NCBI RefSeq assembly: GCF_017115095.1
Contig: NZ_JABXKI010000080.1
Span: forward strand, 1-39,248
Source: Nostoc sp. NMS4
GTDB taxonomy: Bacteria > Cyanobacteriota > Cyanobacteriia > Cyanobacteriales > Nostocaceae
Direction of reading: 5' to 3'
DNA: 39,248 nt
In this document: positions 1 through 8,643 of the stretch, in pieces
How positions within the stretch are numbered: position 1 is the first letter of the stretch
How the letters are laid out: each line of letters starts with the position of its first letter
Notes under the pieces: generated by a model
Told to the model about the DNA's origin: nothing
The model's database searches: none
What the model saw: the letters and a program-made list of their open reading frames with translations, nothing else
Translations under genes and position numbers: made by a program

Positions 1-1892
1 GGAGATTTTTTCTTAGCTTGAGCAAAGATATCTCGAATATTCTTTTGACTTTGCCCTATCCAAACACTGACAATATCAGCAGGAGAGAACTTAAAGAAAT
101 ATCTCCCAGATTCATTAGCAAAGGCATTTGCTAGTAGAGTTTTACCACATCCCGGCAAGCCATAGAAAAGAATTCCACCAATTGAACTCTTATATCCTTT
201 AGATTGCAGCTTCAGGAGTCTAGTTAGTTTTTCTTTTTCTTCGTTTAACCCTTGTACTTGGCTAAAGTCAAGCTTAAATTCTTTGATACGATTAGTAATT
301 GGATATGCCTGTATTAAACTAGGCTTTTTAGCCACATACTCAAAAGATGGGTAGTCGATAGAGTCAAACGATACTGGGACTAATTGGTGTTTTTCATAAT
401 CAGGAGCCATGATGACAACCTGGAAGCGATCGCCATAATATCCTGAAAACTTATATTCTAATATTTCCTTAGCTTTTTTCAGTTGGTAATAGTTGCGTGC
501 TATCTCAAAACCAGGAATTACCAACCAAAGACTTTCTAGCTGATTTGGCCATACTTTTGATTTTCTCAAAACTCTTTTAATTGAATCTAAGAAGAGATTA
601 TTATCTTGAAATTCTTGGTATTTGAGAGTTTCTATCTCAACCACTACCTGATTTTTTACATATACTTCTATAATTTCATTTTGGTATTCTTCATCATCAT
701 CTGATGTATCTTCATCGATTGTTTCTTCATCCCTAGAAGTTAACTCAACTTCACAGATGATATTAGACAATCCATATCCTAGACTTTCCAACGTTTTAAT
801 CGCAAAATACTTGAGATAAATATATTCTTTACTTTCTTGCTGCCACTTCAGAGTATAAAAATGTTCGCTTTTCATCTTCAGCAATAACTGAGACTCGGCT
901 TGTATTTGAGCCTTTTGTAATTCTACAAAGTAATCTTGCAAAGATGCATCATCTTCCTCTATTTCATAATATGGAAGTTCCAGCAAGAGACGGAAATGGG
1001 CGTACACTTCCTCTTTATATTCAATAGAGGCTTCATTTGGGTATTTACACCTGAGAGTAAAAGTAAAAGGAATTTTACTAGCAACTCTATCTACCAAGTA
1101 TCCGAAAGCATCTTCTTGCTGATGAGCTTGGATTTCTAATGCTGATGGACAATGAAATAAAATAAAAGACTGTTCAGAATTATATTTATTGGCATATAGA
1201 GATATCTGTTCAAATTGTTGATCGAATTTTTCAGAATCAAGCAACTCTAAACCAGTGTTACCAAGTATAATGCTGGTCATGGTTGAGCGATGAAACTGAA
1301 AGATACCAGCAACAGAGATAGGATTTTCTTGTTCATCTTTACAATCTTGCTCTGAGGCAATACTTGTCGGAATTTTCTTAGTGGCAGCTATGGGCGTACT
1401 ATCAGAACCTCTATACTGATATTTTCTAATTAATTCATAATTAAAGATTTTGACAACAATATCACAGAAGAAATCTTCTACTTGTGGAATCAAAAAAATA
1501 CTTACTGGCTGCTGAGAATCTAAACAGGCTTGAAATCGTTCATATTCTTGTTCAGAGCCAAAATCAAATAAGTAGTAGAAGAAATCATGTTTGACTGAAA
1601 TTGACTCTCTTAATTTGGCTGAAATTGATTGAGATTCAGCAACTTGATTTATTGGTTCTACACCTTGAATAGAAATAGCTATTTTTGTATCTAATGGAAT
1701 ATGCAAATCTAACCGAGGATTTGCACAAAGCCCCAATTCATCAAGAGCAGTATTAAAATCATCTATGAATGATTGACTTCTACGCTGATAGCCAAACTGT
1801 TCTATGATAGTTTTGACTCGGAGGTTTTTTTGAGTTTTACCAGTTCTCTGGAGTTTATTTTTAATTGAACGTAAGTAGGCTGTATATGACAT
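1..1892 (-). CDS. AAA-family ATPase with long N-terminal region, 3' end outside window
   Basis: The frame is open from an ATG at 1892 to the left edge, giving at least 630 residues, so the C-terminus is missing. A classical AAA module begins near residue 577 with the Walker A motif GLPGCGKT, followed by FFKFSPADIVSVWIGQSQ and a conserved NIRDIFAQA helix, as in FtsH/katanin-like AAA proteins. Walker B and the arginine finger lie beyond the edge. The preceding ~550 residues match no family I recognise. They are helical, glutamine- and glutamate-rich, and contain an acidic patch (DEDTSDDDEE) near residue 390. AAA proteins usually remodel or unfold a partner bound by the N-terminal part; the partner is unknown here. 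The DNA is AT-rich with one HIP1 site (near 428). ATPase class is confident; function is not known. Confidence 0.85.
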   Translation of the reverse strand, partial: MSYTAYLRSIKNKLQRTGKTQKNLRVKTIIEQFGYQRRSQSFIDDFNTALDELGLCANPRLDLHIPLDTKIAISIQGVEPINQVAESQSISAKLRESISVKHDFFYYLFDFGSEQEYERFQACLDSQQPVSIFLIPQVEDFFCDIVVKIFNYELIRKYQYRGSDSTPIAATKKIPTSIASEQDCKDEQENPISVAGIFQFHRSTMTSIILGNTGLELLDSEKFDQQFEQISLYANKYNSEQSFILFHCPSALEIQAHQQEDAFGYLVDRVASKIPFTFTLRCKYPNEASIEYKEEVYAHFRLLLELPYYEIEEDDASLQDYFVELQKAQIQAESQLLLKMKSEHFYTLKWQQESKEYIYLKYFAIKTLESLGYGLSNIICEVELTSRDEETIDEDTSDDDEEYQNEIIEVYVKNQVVVEIETLKYQEFQDNNLFLDSIKRVLRKSKVWPNQLESLWLVIPGFEIARNYYQLKKAKEILEYKFSGYYGDRFQVVIMAPDYEKHQLVPVSFDSIDYPSFEYVAKKPSLIQAYPITNRIKEFKLDFSQVQGLNEEKEKLTRLLKLQSKGYKSSIGGILFYGLPGCGKTLLANAFANESGRYFFKFSPADIVSVWIGQSQKNIRDIFAQAKKKS

Positions 1893-2070
1893 TTTGTGTC
1901 CTATTGCTTAAGTAGGGTTAATTAGCATCCCCAAGGAAACTAAATATATAGTTCCCTAAGTTACATATCCAGATAACTCACACAAGCAACGTCTTTTGAC
2001 TCGCCGCTTTGATCTGCGCTTACCAAAGGTAGAGACTCATTGAATGAGGTTAAATATTTTTCTACAGGAC

Positions 2071-2187
2071 AGGACTTACGCAAAATATCTCTCAAACTCT
2101 CATTTCTCTGTGTTCTCTGCGCCACCCTGCGGGAAGCCGCAAAGCGTCTACTGTGGTTCGATTTTTCGTTACCTGTGCGTAAGTCCT
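2071..2187. mobile_element. MITE-like element with 12-bp terminal inverted repeats
   Basis: AGGACTTACGCA at 2071-2082 is repeated as its exact inverse TGCGTAAGTCCT at 2176-2187, bounding 117 bp without a convincing gene. The interior holds a small-repeat sequence around ACCCTGCGGGAAGC (near 2128-2141). The ends resemble the inverted repeats of non-autonomous elements common in Nostoc. A related single end (GTGTAAGTCCTG) occurs near 15877-15888. The element fills most of the 372-bp gap between the AAA gene and the permeases. An open frame at 2040-2249 crosses it and is not credible. Confidence 0.6.
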
Positions 2188-2264
2188 ACAGGAGTACGAT
2201 AAATAATCATCCGCTACCCATCACTACAGCCGGGTTAGTGCGGGATTAAATTGGAGGTTCAGTA

Positions 2265-3173
2265 GTGTTTGAAATCAACAGGCGGCGGAGTAACCCCAGG
2301 TGGAATATCACCGAAGGCTTGGCTGGGTATATGTTTATGATGCCCACCATTCTAGTTTTGGGAACTTTTGTAGTCTTACCCATTCTCTACGCCGTTTTTC
2401 TCTCCCTGCAAAAAGTTCAACTCCTTGGCGGTATTGAATACGAGTTCATTGGTTTTCGGAACTTCACGCGATTAGCTGAAGATGAAAGGGTGTGGATTGC
2501 TTTGAGAAACACAGCAGCTTATGTAGCCATTGTTGTGCCAACTCAAACCGTCTTAGCTTTAATTCTGGCGGTAACTCTGAATTCTGGGATTCGCGGTAAA
2601 AACTGGTGGCGCATCCTCTACTTTTTGCCCACAGTCACTTCTTCAGCAGTGCTGACGCTGATCTTTATGTGGATTTATAACACCGATGGACTACTAAACG
2701 ATTTTCTCGCTTTTGTGGGGCTACCTACTTATAACTGGTTGGGCGATCCAGCAGTTGCACTCAAAGGCATTATGATCATGAACATTTGGTCAACTGCGCC
2801 ATTTTTCATGGTGATTTATCTGGCGGCGTTACAGGATATACCCCAAACACTTTATGAGGCGGCGGAACTCGATGGTGCAAATGGGTGGCAGCAATTTATC
2901 CACATTACTCTTCCCTTGCTGGGGCCTGTAACCTTCTTTGTGGTGGCGGTGGGGATAATTGGTACTTTTCAACTTTTTGACCAGTCTTACATCTTCTCTG
3001 GCGGTACTGGCGGGCCAAATAACGCTACCTTAACTGTGGTGCTGCTAATTTATCAAGCTGTGTTTCGGAATTTACAAATGGGATATGCAGCTGCGATCGC
3101 ATTTTTGTTAGCAGCCGTGATTATTGCCATTACTTTGATTCAGCAGCGACTTTTCGGAGGTGAACGGATTTGA
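2265..3173 (+). CDS. ABC sugar transporter permease (MalF/UgpA-like)
   Basis: A 302-residue inner-membrane permease with about six transmembrane helices and the binding-protein-dependent transport signature. The EAA loop that docks on the ATPase lies at residues ~198-221 (YEAAELDGANGWQQF then ITLPLLGP). The start is a GTG at 2265, chosen because GGAGG sits at 2253-2257. It overlaps the next permease by 4 bp, so the two are translationally coupled and probably form the heterodimeric membrane channel of a CUT1-type importer for a sugar or glycerol-phosphate-like solute. No binding protein or ATPase gene lies beside them, so the substrate cannot be inferred. Family confidence is high. Confidence 0.93.
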   Translation: MFEINRRRSNPRWNITEGLAGYMFMMPTILVLGTFVVLPILYAVFLSLQKVQLLGGIEYEFIGFRNFTRLAEDERVWIALRNTAAYVAIVVPTQTVLALILAVTLNSGIRGKNWWRILYFLPTVTSSAVLTLIFMWIYNTDGLLNDFLAFVGLPTYNWLGDPAVALKGIMIMNIWSTAPFFMVIYLAALQDIPQTLYEAAELDGANGWQQFIHITLPLLGPVTFFVVAVGIIGTFQLFDQSYIFSGGTGGPNNATLTVVLLIYQAVFRNLQMGYAAAIAFLLAAVIIAITLIQQRLFGGERI

Positions 3174-4006
3174 CTAAAATCTCTGGCTTATCCTGGCTTA
3201 AAGTCTTGTTGTACGTCTTGCTGACACTCTATGCGATCGTCACCCTAATTCCCTTTCTCTGGGCGCTTTCCGCATCATTTAAGCCGCTAACAGAGATTGT
3301 CAGCGCCCAACCCAACTTTCTCCCCAAAAATTTTACTTTCGATAATTACAGACAAATCTTTTTACAAGAACCGCTATTTTGGCGCTGGTTGTTTAACAGT
3401 ATAGCGATCGCTGTTAGCGTCACGCTTTTAAACTTATTGTTAAATTCAATGGCTGGTTATGCCTTGGCGAGACTGCGTTTTGTAGGTAAGCGCTTTTGGT
3501 TCTTCCTAATTTTGGCAGTACTAGCAGTACCGGCGCAAATCACCCTAATCCCGACATTTTTGATTTTAAAAGCGATCGGCTGGCTGAATTCTTACCAAGG
3601 CATGATTGTCCCTAGCATGGTGAATGCCACTTTTATCTTCATGATGCGGCAGTTTTTTGTTAATTTTCCTAAAGAACTAGAAGAAGCAGCTCAACTTGAT
3701 GGCTTAAATACTTTTGGAATTTTTCGACACATTGTCTTACCTTTAGCAAAACCAGCACTAGCAGCACAGGCAGTGTTTGTATTCATGGGAAGTTGGAATA
3801 ATTTTTTACTGCCTATAGTTATCCTATTTGACCCAGAAATGTTTACCCTCCCCTTGGGGCTGAACACCTTCAAAGGTCAATACATCAGCTATTGGAACTA
3901 CATTATGGCGGCTTCTATGGTCTTTACCCTGCCAGCTTTAGGCATTTATGCCTTTTTTAATCGTTACTTTATTCAAAGCGTCACCTTTACCGGGGGAAAA
4001 GGTTAA
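3170..4006 (+). CDS. ABC sugar transporter permease (MalG/UgpE-like)
   Basis: A 278-residue partner permease. The N-terminal helix (about residues 10-33) is followed by a periplasmic stretch with ASFKPLTEI, then the conserved NS-AGYALARLRF region near 92-104 and the EAA loop at 171-195 (EEAAQLDGLNTFGIF, IVLPLAKP), which is typical of the MalG branch. The start is TTG at 3170, overlapping the TGA of the upstream permease, with CGGAGG at 3155-3160 as ribosome binding site. It should form the second half of the transmembrane channel. The gene ends before a repeat-rich spacer, so the operon as seen contains only these two genes. Confidence 0.93.
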   Translation: MTKISGLSWLKVLLYVLLTLYAIVTLIPFLWALSASFKPLTEIVSAQPNFLPKNFTFDNYRQIFLQEPLFWRWLFNSIAIAVSVTLLNLLLNSMAGYALARLRFVGKRFWFFLILAVLAVPAQITLIPTFLILKAIGWLNSYQGMIVPSMVNATFIFMMRQFFVNFPKELEEAAQLDGLNTFGIFRHIVLPLAKPALAAQAVFVFMGSWNNFLLPIVILFDPEMFTLPLGLNTFKGQYISYWNYIMAASMVFTLPALGIYAFFNRYFIQSVTFTGGKG

Positions 4007-4080
4007 TAGGCATTAGTCATTATTCAAAAGTTAAAAATTCTTCCCCTGCTTCCCCTGCTTCCCCGGTTACTGAGCGCAGT

Positions 4081-4107
4081 CGTTGGCGCAGCCTCTCGTA
4101 GAGAAGT
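4081..4107. repeat. small dispersed repeat (CGTTGGCGCAGCC type)
   Basis: CGTTGGCGCAGCCTCTCGTA recurs in related form on the other strand near 15681-15702, and its first half matches the 18-bp repeat at 29004-29021 and 37429-37446. It lies in the intergenic space after the permease genes and is best read as a very small mobile or dispersed repeat. Confidence 0.55.
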
Positions 4108-4234
4108 ATGCCCCCTGCCCCCTACTCTCTTTCGCCTCCCATTCCCCAAACAGTATTTTGGGCAACAAATTGCACTCCTAACGTGATATTGGTATTACAG
4201 CGACTCAATCTCTATCTATCAGTAAACAAGCATT

Positions 4235-4450
4235 ATGGGTTTTGCAGACCTATCGATCGCAGAGATAGCAGCCGACTACAGCATTCCTGTAGAACAAGTG
4301 TTTTCTCTGTGCAACCAACTGGGAATCGCCTACAAACACCAAAAGACCCGTTTGGCGTTAGAAGATGCAAAGGCAATTATTTCCCAAATATCGTCTGAAA
4401 TACGCCCCAATGGTACTAACGACTTGGTGGGCGATCGCGAAGTCCCCTGA
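4235..4450 (+). CDS. small conserved protein, IF-2 N-terminal-like fold
   Basis: A 71-residue protein starting MGFADLSIAEIAADYSI. The pattern of a short helix, a turn and a second helix ending in LGIAY is like the small helical domain at the N-terminus of translation initiation factor IF-2 (IF2_N), and small cyanobacterial proteins of this kind exist. It precedes psbV in the same orientation after 133 bp, so the two may or may not be co-transcribed. An overlapping frame at 4108-4398 is longer but begins in the C/T-rich repeat tract and has poor composition, so this frame is preferred. The function is unknown; an RNA- or protein-binding role is only a guess. Confidence 0.7.
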   Translation: MGFADLSIAEIAADYSIPVEQVFSLCNQLGIAYKHQKTRLALEDAKAIISQISSEIRPNGTNDLVGDREVP

Positions 4451-4583
4451 AGGGTTATCTCAGAACTTTGGCTAATAACTGATAGCTAATGACAAAAAAT
4501 AATCAGTCATTAGCAATTAGCAGCTTGGAGATTGAGAATCGCATTCTTAGCTGTGTTGAGCGTCAAAATTTTTAAGGGGAAAT

Positions 4584-5075
4584 ATGTTTAGAAGACTAAT
4601 TGGCGTTGTTGTGGCTACTGTTTTACTCTCGTTTCAGTTGCTTGTCGGTAGTGCGACAGCAGTGGAACTAGACGAAGCTACCCGAACAGTGCCTTTAAAT
4701 ACTCAAGGTGATACCGTTGTACTCAGCCTTAAACAAGTCAAAGAAGGCAAACGCTTATTTAATTACGCTTGTGCCCAATGCCATGCTGGTGGAGTTACCA
4801 AGACAAACCAAAACGTCGGACTCACTCCAGAGGATTTGGCACTGGCAACACCCAACCGTAACAACATTGAAGGCTTAGTAGATTACCTGAAAAATCCCAC
4901 TACTTACGACGGGGAAGAAGAAATTTCCGAAATACACCCCAGTCTCAAAAGCGCAGATATTTTCACAGCAGTGCGAAATCTGACAGATGATGACTTGGAA
5001 GCGATCGCCGGTCATATTCTCTTACAACCCAAAATCGTTGGTACTAAGTGGGGAGGCGGCAAAATCTATTACTAA
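4584..5075 (+). CDS. psbV: photosystem II cytochrome c-550 precursor
   Basis: A 163-residue precursor of the extrinsic lumenal cytochrome that stabilises the Mn-Ca-oxo cluster of photosystem II. Residues 1-26 form a signal peptide ending VGSATA, and the mature protein begins VELDEATRTVPLN, as expected for PsbV. The heme is attached through C63-A-Q-C66-H67, and His118 in SEIHPSLK is the second axial ligand (His92 of the mature protein). The family-typical C-terminus KWGGGKIYY is intact. AAGGGG about 5 bases before the ATG is the ribosome binding site. petE follows 240 bp downstream in the same direction, a pairing seen in Nostocales. Confidence 0.98.
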   Translation: MFRRLIGVVVATVLLSFQLLVGSATAVELDEATRTVPLNTQGDTVVLSLKQVKEGKRLFNYACAQCHAGGVTKTNQNVGLTPEDLALATPNRNNIEGLVDYLKNPTTYDGEEEISEIHPSLKSADIFTAVRNLTDDDLEAIAGHILLQPKIVGTKWGGGKIYY

Positions 5076-5086
5076 ACCCTGGAGTT

Positions 5087-5180
5087 GAATCATTGGGCAT
5101 TGGGAATAGGGCATTGGGAATAGGGCATTGGGAAGAATTTATTCTCCATTCCCCACTCCCCATTACCTATTCCCTATTTA
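5087..5180. repeat. tandem GGGCATTGGGAATA repeat with partial inverse copy
   Basis: GGGCATTGGGAATA occurs in tandem (about three copies, 5095-5133), followed by a C-rich partial inverse (CCCCATTACCTATTCCCTA). The two halves can fold into an imperfect hairpin 10-100 bases after the psbV stop, so besides being a low-complexity cyanobacterial repeat it may act as the psbV terminator. Confidence 0.6.
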
Positions 5181-5241
5181 CTACTGATTAGCCAGCTTTT
5201 TGCAATAAATTGCTCTCCATTCTTAAAAAAAAAATTGATCT

Positions 5242-5256
5242 ATGACAGATTGTCAT
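5242..5256. promoter_or_regulatory. dyad ATGACA-GAT-TGTCAT upstream of petE, candidate operator
   Basis: A perfect 6-bp inverted repeat with a 3-bp spacer lies about 60 bases before the petE ATG, in an AT-rich promoter region. petE is copper-regulated in cyanobacteria, in some through a BlaI/CopY-type repressor (PetR). A short dyad here is a plausible operator, but assignment to any regulator is inference. Confidence 0.4.
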
Positions 5257-5317
5257 ATTTGGTGTTGATTTTATTTAAAATGAAAAAGGGAAAAAAATTG
5301 TTTGTTAGGAGAGAGCT

Positions 5318-5737
5318 ATGAAATTAATTTCGGCAAGCTGGCGACGCCTTGGTTTAGCTGTGTTGACAATCCTTTTAGTTGTTAGCAGCTTTGCTGTTTT
5401 TACTCCCAGTGCTTCGGCTGAAACCTACAAGGTGAAATTGGGTAGCGATAAAGGACTGCTAGCATTTGAACCGAAAAAGTTGACCATCAAACCAGGTGAC
5501 ACAATTGAATGGGTGAACAATAAAGTTCCTCCCCATAATGTTGTGTTTGATGCTGCCAAAAACCCCTCTAAGAGCGCCGATTTAGCTAAATCTCTGTCTC
5601 ATAAGAAGTTGCTCATGAGTCCTGGCCAAAAGGAAACAACCACCTTTGCAGCAGACGCACCTACTGGCGACTACACCTTCTACTGTGAACCTCATCGTGG
5701 TGCTGGCATGGTTGGTACAATCACTGTCCAAGGCTAG
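5318..5737 (+). CDS. petE: plastocyanin precursor
   Basis: A 139-residue precursor of the blue copper protein that carries electrons from cytochrome b6f to photosystem I (or terminal oxidase) in the thylakoid lumen. The signal peptide runs to about Ala34 (PSASA), and the mature chain begins [12 protein letters not shown]. All four type-1 copper ligands are present: His73 (PPHNVVF), Cys123, His126 and Met131 ([11 protein letters not shown]). AGGAGAG before the ATG is a good ribosome binding site. The alternative carrier, a cytochrome c6-like protein, is encoded 244 bp downstream on the same strand, so both interchangeable donors sit together. A dyad at 5242-5256 may control it. Confidence 0.98.
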   Translation: MKLISASWRRLGLAVLTILLVVSSFAVFTPSASAETYKVKLGSDKGLLAFEPKKLTIKPGDTIEWVNNKVPPHNVVFDAAKNPSKSADLAKSLSHKKLLMSPGQKETTTFAADAPTGDYTFYCEPHRGAGMVGTITVQG

Positions 5738-5828
5738 AAACACCAGCGTTTCACACGAGATGATTACTCAGTGAAATTAGCTCACCGTAACACGCCACAC
5801 TCCTAGAGTGACGCACAAAATGCACAAA

Positions 5829-5904
5829 TGGCGGTAACTAGTCATCTGCTTCCCTAAGACGCTAAAGAATCTGTAGCGATGGAGGAGTGAACTAGTTACC
5901 GCCA
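5829..5904. repeat. 14-bp perfect inverted repeat between petE and petJ
   Basis: TGGCGGTAACTAGT (5829-5842) and ACTAGTTACCGCCA (5891-5904) are perfect inverses separated by 48 bases. Transcribed, they would form a stable stem with a large loop. There is no T-run after it, so it is not a typical intrinsic terminator. It could be a processing or stability element between petE and petJ, or the ends of a tiny mobile element. Confidence 0.7.
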
Positions 5905-5981
5905 ATTTTGATCAAATTTGACTTAATCAAGGATTAATCGCGTTTATACTCTTGCTGGAGGCTTGTTGCGAGGAAATTCTG

Positions 5982-6326
5982 TTGAGAATACTTTTATTAA
6001 TTTTACTGTCAGCGATCGCTCTATTCAAATTCACATTTATTAGTCCAGCACTAGCTGCCGAAACATCTAACGGTGCTAAAATCTTCGAGGCTAACTGCGC
6101 TTCTTGCCATATCGGTGGCGGTAACATCCTTATCAACCAGAAAACCTTGAAAAAGGAAGCATTGTCAAAATACCTAGAAAATTACGATCGCGACTCAATC
6201 CAGGCGATTATCCATCAAGTCCAAAATGGTAAAAATGCCATGCCAGCCTTTAAAGACAAGTTAAGTTCTGAGGAGATTCTAGAGGTGGCTAATTACGTTT
6301 CTCAAAATGCAGAACAAGGTTGGTAA
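5982..6326 (+). CDS. petJ: cytochrome c6-like precursor (class I c-type cytochrome)
   Basis: A precursor of about 114 residues. I take the TTG at 5982 as start because AGGAA lies at 5971-5975 and it gives a compact signal peptide ([15 protein letters not shown] to SPALA); the frame is open upstream to another TTG at 5952. The heme motif is C39-A-S-C42-H43, and Met87 in KNAMPAF is the expected sixth ligand. The sequence otherwise follows PetJ ([25 protein letters not shown]), with an added acidic NYDRDS segment. It should act in the lumen as the alternative to plastocyanin. The divergence means it could be a c6-like paralogue (c6B/c6C type) rather than the main PetJ. Confidence 0.85.
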   Translation: MRILLLILLSAIALFKFTFISPALAAETSNGAKIFEANCASCHIGGGNILINQKTLKKEALSKYLENYDRDSIQAIIHQVQNGKNAMPAFKDKLSSEEILEVANYVSQNAEQGW

Positions 6327-6479
6327 TGTAGCTATTAGGAAAAATACCCTACGAGTATTCCGTTGGACAACTCGTAGGGTAGCCGCTTCTTTATCAGGCG
6401 CGGCGACGTTTTTGCCCCGCAATTCCTCTCGACACTGATCCTTTGGGTTCAGTGTGAGCCTCCTTGCGGAAATAGGTGA

Positions 6480-8030
6480 TCAATTTTCTGAATTAGACTT
6501 TAACTGTCTGCTTTCCTTGACTTGGCGTAACTGTTCTACTAATTTTTGATCCGATTCAGCAGTGGCTGTAGGCTGACCCTGATTGATTTTCGGCAACAAT
6601 AACGGTTCAGAAGTAGTAGCTGCCGATGAAGCCTGGTTATTTTTAATTGGCAGTTCCGATAATGGTTTGCGAGTAGGTGCTGGTGATAACTCAGGCTGAT
6701 TCCCATTAACGTCTGGTGCAGTTAATGGTTTGAGAGTACCTGTTGGTGACGACGTAGGCGGGTTATTTCTGATTTGTAAATTAGGTAATGGTTTAAAAGT
6801 AGCTGTTGGTGAGGGGGTAAGCTGATTGTTATTGGTTCCCGGCGCAGATAATGACGAGGGCTTTTGCTCTTGAGTCGTTCCAGTAAGATTACTTGCGCTG
6901 TTTTGGAAACGCAGGTTAAATGGATAGGAACTAATCTGTTTATCTCCCTTGGGGGATTGCTTGTTGAAATATTGCCTTGCTTTTAATTGCAATTCTGGGG
7001 AAATTAACTTGTCTTGAAATTTGATATCTAAGACCTTACCATCAGGATCTACCACCAACACGCCCAAAACAGCACCTTCAAGATTTGACTTATTTGTGGA
7101 TAATGTTTGGCGAATGACTGGTTTTTGTTCAGCGTTGGGATATTGTTGCTGGACTTCCTTTCTCAGGTTGGCATAAGAGTCTAGCTGTGCAATTGCCTGT
7201 TGAGTTCCCTTCGCTGATAAATCTGCTGGCTGGAGGGTGCTTGCCCTAGTTCCGATTAAAGTATTCCCATTCCTAGCTTGTTTTAGAGAGCTAATTAGTG
7301 GGTTTTGAGCAATTCTAGACGACGCATTGTTAATTGGTTGCGTCATTGGCTGCGAAGTCGTATTTACCTGTCCTGTTGCAACAGGGGTCGTGTCAGATAT
7401 GATTGGAGGCTGGGCATTCCGCAGAATATCATTAGGTATTTGCTGCGACTGCAATTCTGGCAACCTATTTACAGCTAGAGGCTTAGGCGGCTCGTATTTG
7501 GCAACGCTCTCATTCAGATTTACAGGAGGAACCACATTCACACGAGGCACTGGTTGAGAGAATCTGGCGCTGGTATTAAATTTAGAACTATCAAACTTAG
7601 ACGCATCAAATCGCAAATTATCACTAGGAATCATCCGCAAAGACTGCCTTGTAGGTAAGGAAGAGACTTGATAGTTATTGGATGATGCCGGTAGTGGAGG
7701 CAGTACTAGCTGACTGGATGGTGATGGCGCTAAGGGAGTTAATGCAGTTTGACCGCTAAAGTTTGGAGCTGCAAGTGGGGCGACTGGCGGTAATTGTTGT
7801 AAACCAATCTGGGGTGTGCTTTGCGGCAAACGGTTTTGGTCGGCTTGGCTCAATTCCAAAAGTCCGACTGTTTTAGATGATGCTGTTTCTTTGGGCTTGT
7901 TAGACTCCATCGGCATCAATGGCACGAGCATGGCGATCGCACCGTGGATACCAAGGGAAGCTATAGCTGCTATCCCAATTGGCTGGCTTAAGATATCTGG
8001 TATATTTTTCAGCAGGGAGACGTAAGACAT
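6480..8030 (-). CDS. proline-rich TonB-like protein
   Basis: A 516-residue protein. A single N-terminal membrane helix (about residues 17-39, GIAAIASLGIHGAIAMLVPL) is followed by ~250 residues rich in Pro, Ser, Gln and Asn. A compact domain at about 310-375 (GAVLGVLVVDPDGKVLDIKF then SPELQLKARQYF and YPFNLRFQN) resembles the TonB C-terminal fold. The tail has at least three imperfect ~33-residue repeats around PT-KPL--L-I-NN (about 400-490). This layout suggests a periplasm-spanning adaptor or energy transducer, but no ExbB/ExbD genes are nearby and the terminal repeat tail is unusual for TonB. Function is inferred only from architecture. Confidence 0.75.
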   Translation of the reverse strand: MSYVSLLKNIPDILSQPIGIAAIASLGIHGAIAMLVPLMPMESNKPKETASSKTVGLLELSQADQNRLPQSTPQIGLQQLPPVAPLAAPNFSGQTALTPLAPSPSSQLVLPPLPASSNNYQVSSLPTRQSLRMIPSDNLRFDASKFDSSKFNTSARFSQPVPRVNVVPPVNLNESVAKYEPPKPLAVNRLPELQSQQIPNDILRNAQPPIISDTTPVATGQVNTTSQPMTQPINNASSRIAQNPLISSLKQARNGNTLIGTRASTLQPADLSAKGTQQAIAQLDSYANLRKEVQQQYPNAEQKPVIRQTLSTNKSNLEGAVLGVLVVDPDGKVLDIKFQDKLISPELQLKARQYFNKQSPKGDKQISSYPFNLRFQNSASNLTGTTQEQKPSSLSAPGTNNNQLTPSPTATFKPLPNLQIRNNPPTSSPTGTLKPLTAPDVNGNQPELSPAPTRKPLSELPIKNNQASSAATTSEPLLLPKINQGQPTATAESDQKLVEQLRQVKESRQLKSNSEN

Positions 8031-8643
8031 AGCTGTTATCGTTCACTCACTCAGTTACAGTTGACTAGCGATTTTCTCTTTGTGACATGGCAATTTCTTG
8101 CAAGAGATACGTTCTTCATAAGGAAATAATAACTTCCTCTGCTGGCAATCAAAACGCCAAAATTGCCATTTATTCAAGTTTTTAATTAATCAATGACGCT
8201 GTATCATAATCTTCAAAATTTGAGCCTACTAAAGAGATATTTGAAAAATCACTACTTTTGATTTTTTATTGTGATGACGCACACAATTAAAATTAATATC
8301 TGGGAGTTTTATAAAATTTAAGTAAACGCACAACTTGGAATGCATCAAAACAATCTGCCGAAGTTGCCTTGTTTTTTCTACTGTTTCTCAGTCAACGACG
8401 CTGTAACAGATGACACACTTGCTTGTCCGAGACTAAGCCCTATTTTAAAATAATACCACATCGGCAACCCCTCAAACTGTTGCAAATTGTACAATTTTAT
8501 TGAATTCTAGCTTTAAATCTTACCAAAGCTATTGGTTTTTTACCCAAGGCGTGAGTCAGGCGATCGCAATTTTAGCTGCCCAATCATGACTACTTCTTCG
8601 TCAAAAAAGTTCAAACCCTCAATCATTGCATCGAAAACTTCAA
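8031..8643. other. intergenic region between divergent genes
   Basis: About 610 bases separate the divergent TonB-like and lipase genes. No gene is supported. The only structure I see is a direct repeat: TCAATGACGCTGTA (about 8190-8203) and TCAACGACGCTGTA (about 8391-8404) differ by one base and lie about 200 bp apart. They could be binding sites for a shared regulator or relics of a dispersed repeat. Confidence 0.5.

Noticed and set aside
2040-2249. A 69-codon frame before the permease genes
   Set aside because: It crosses the inverted-repeat element, has no ribosome binding site and shows no protein-like composition.
4108-4398. A 96-codon frame overlapping the small IF2-N-like gene
   Set aside because: It starts in a CCCCTGCCCC repeat tract and is out of frame with the more protein-like 71-residue product.
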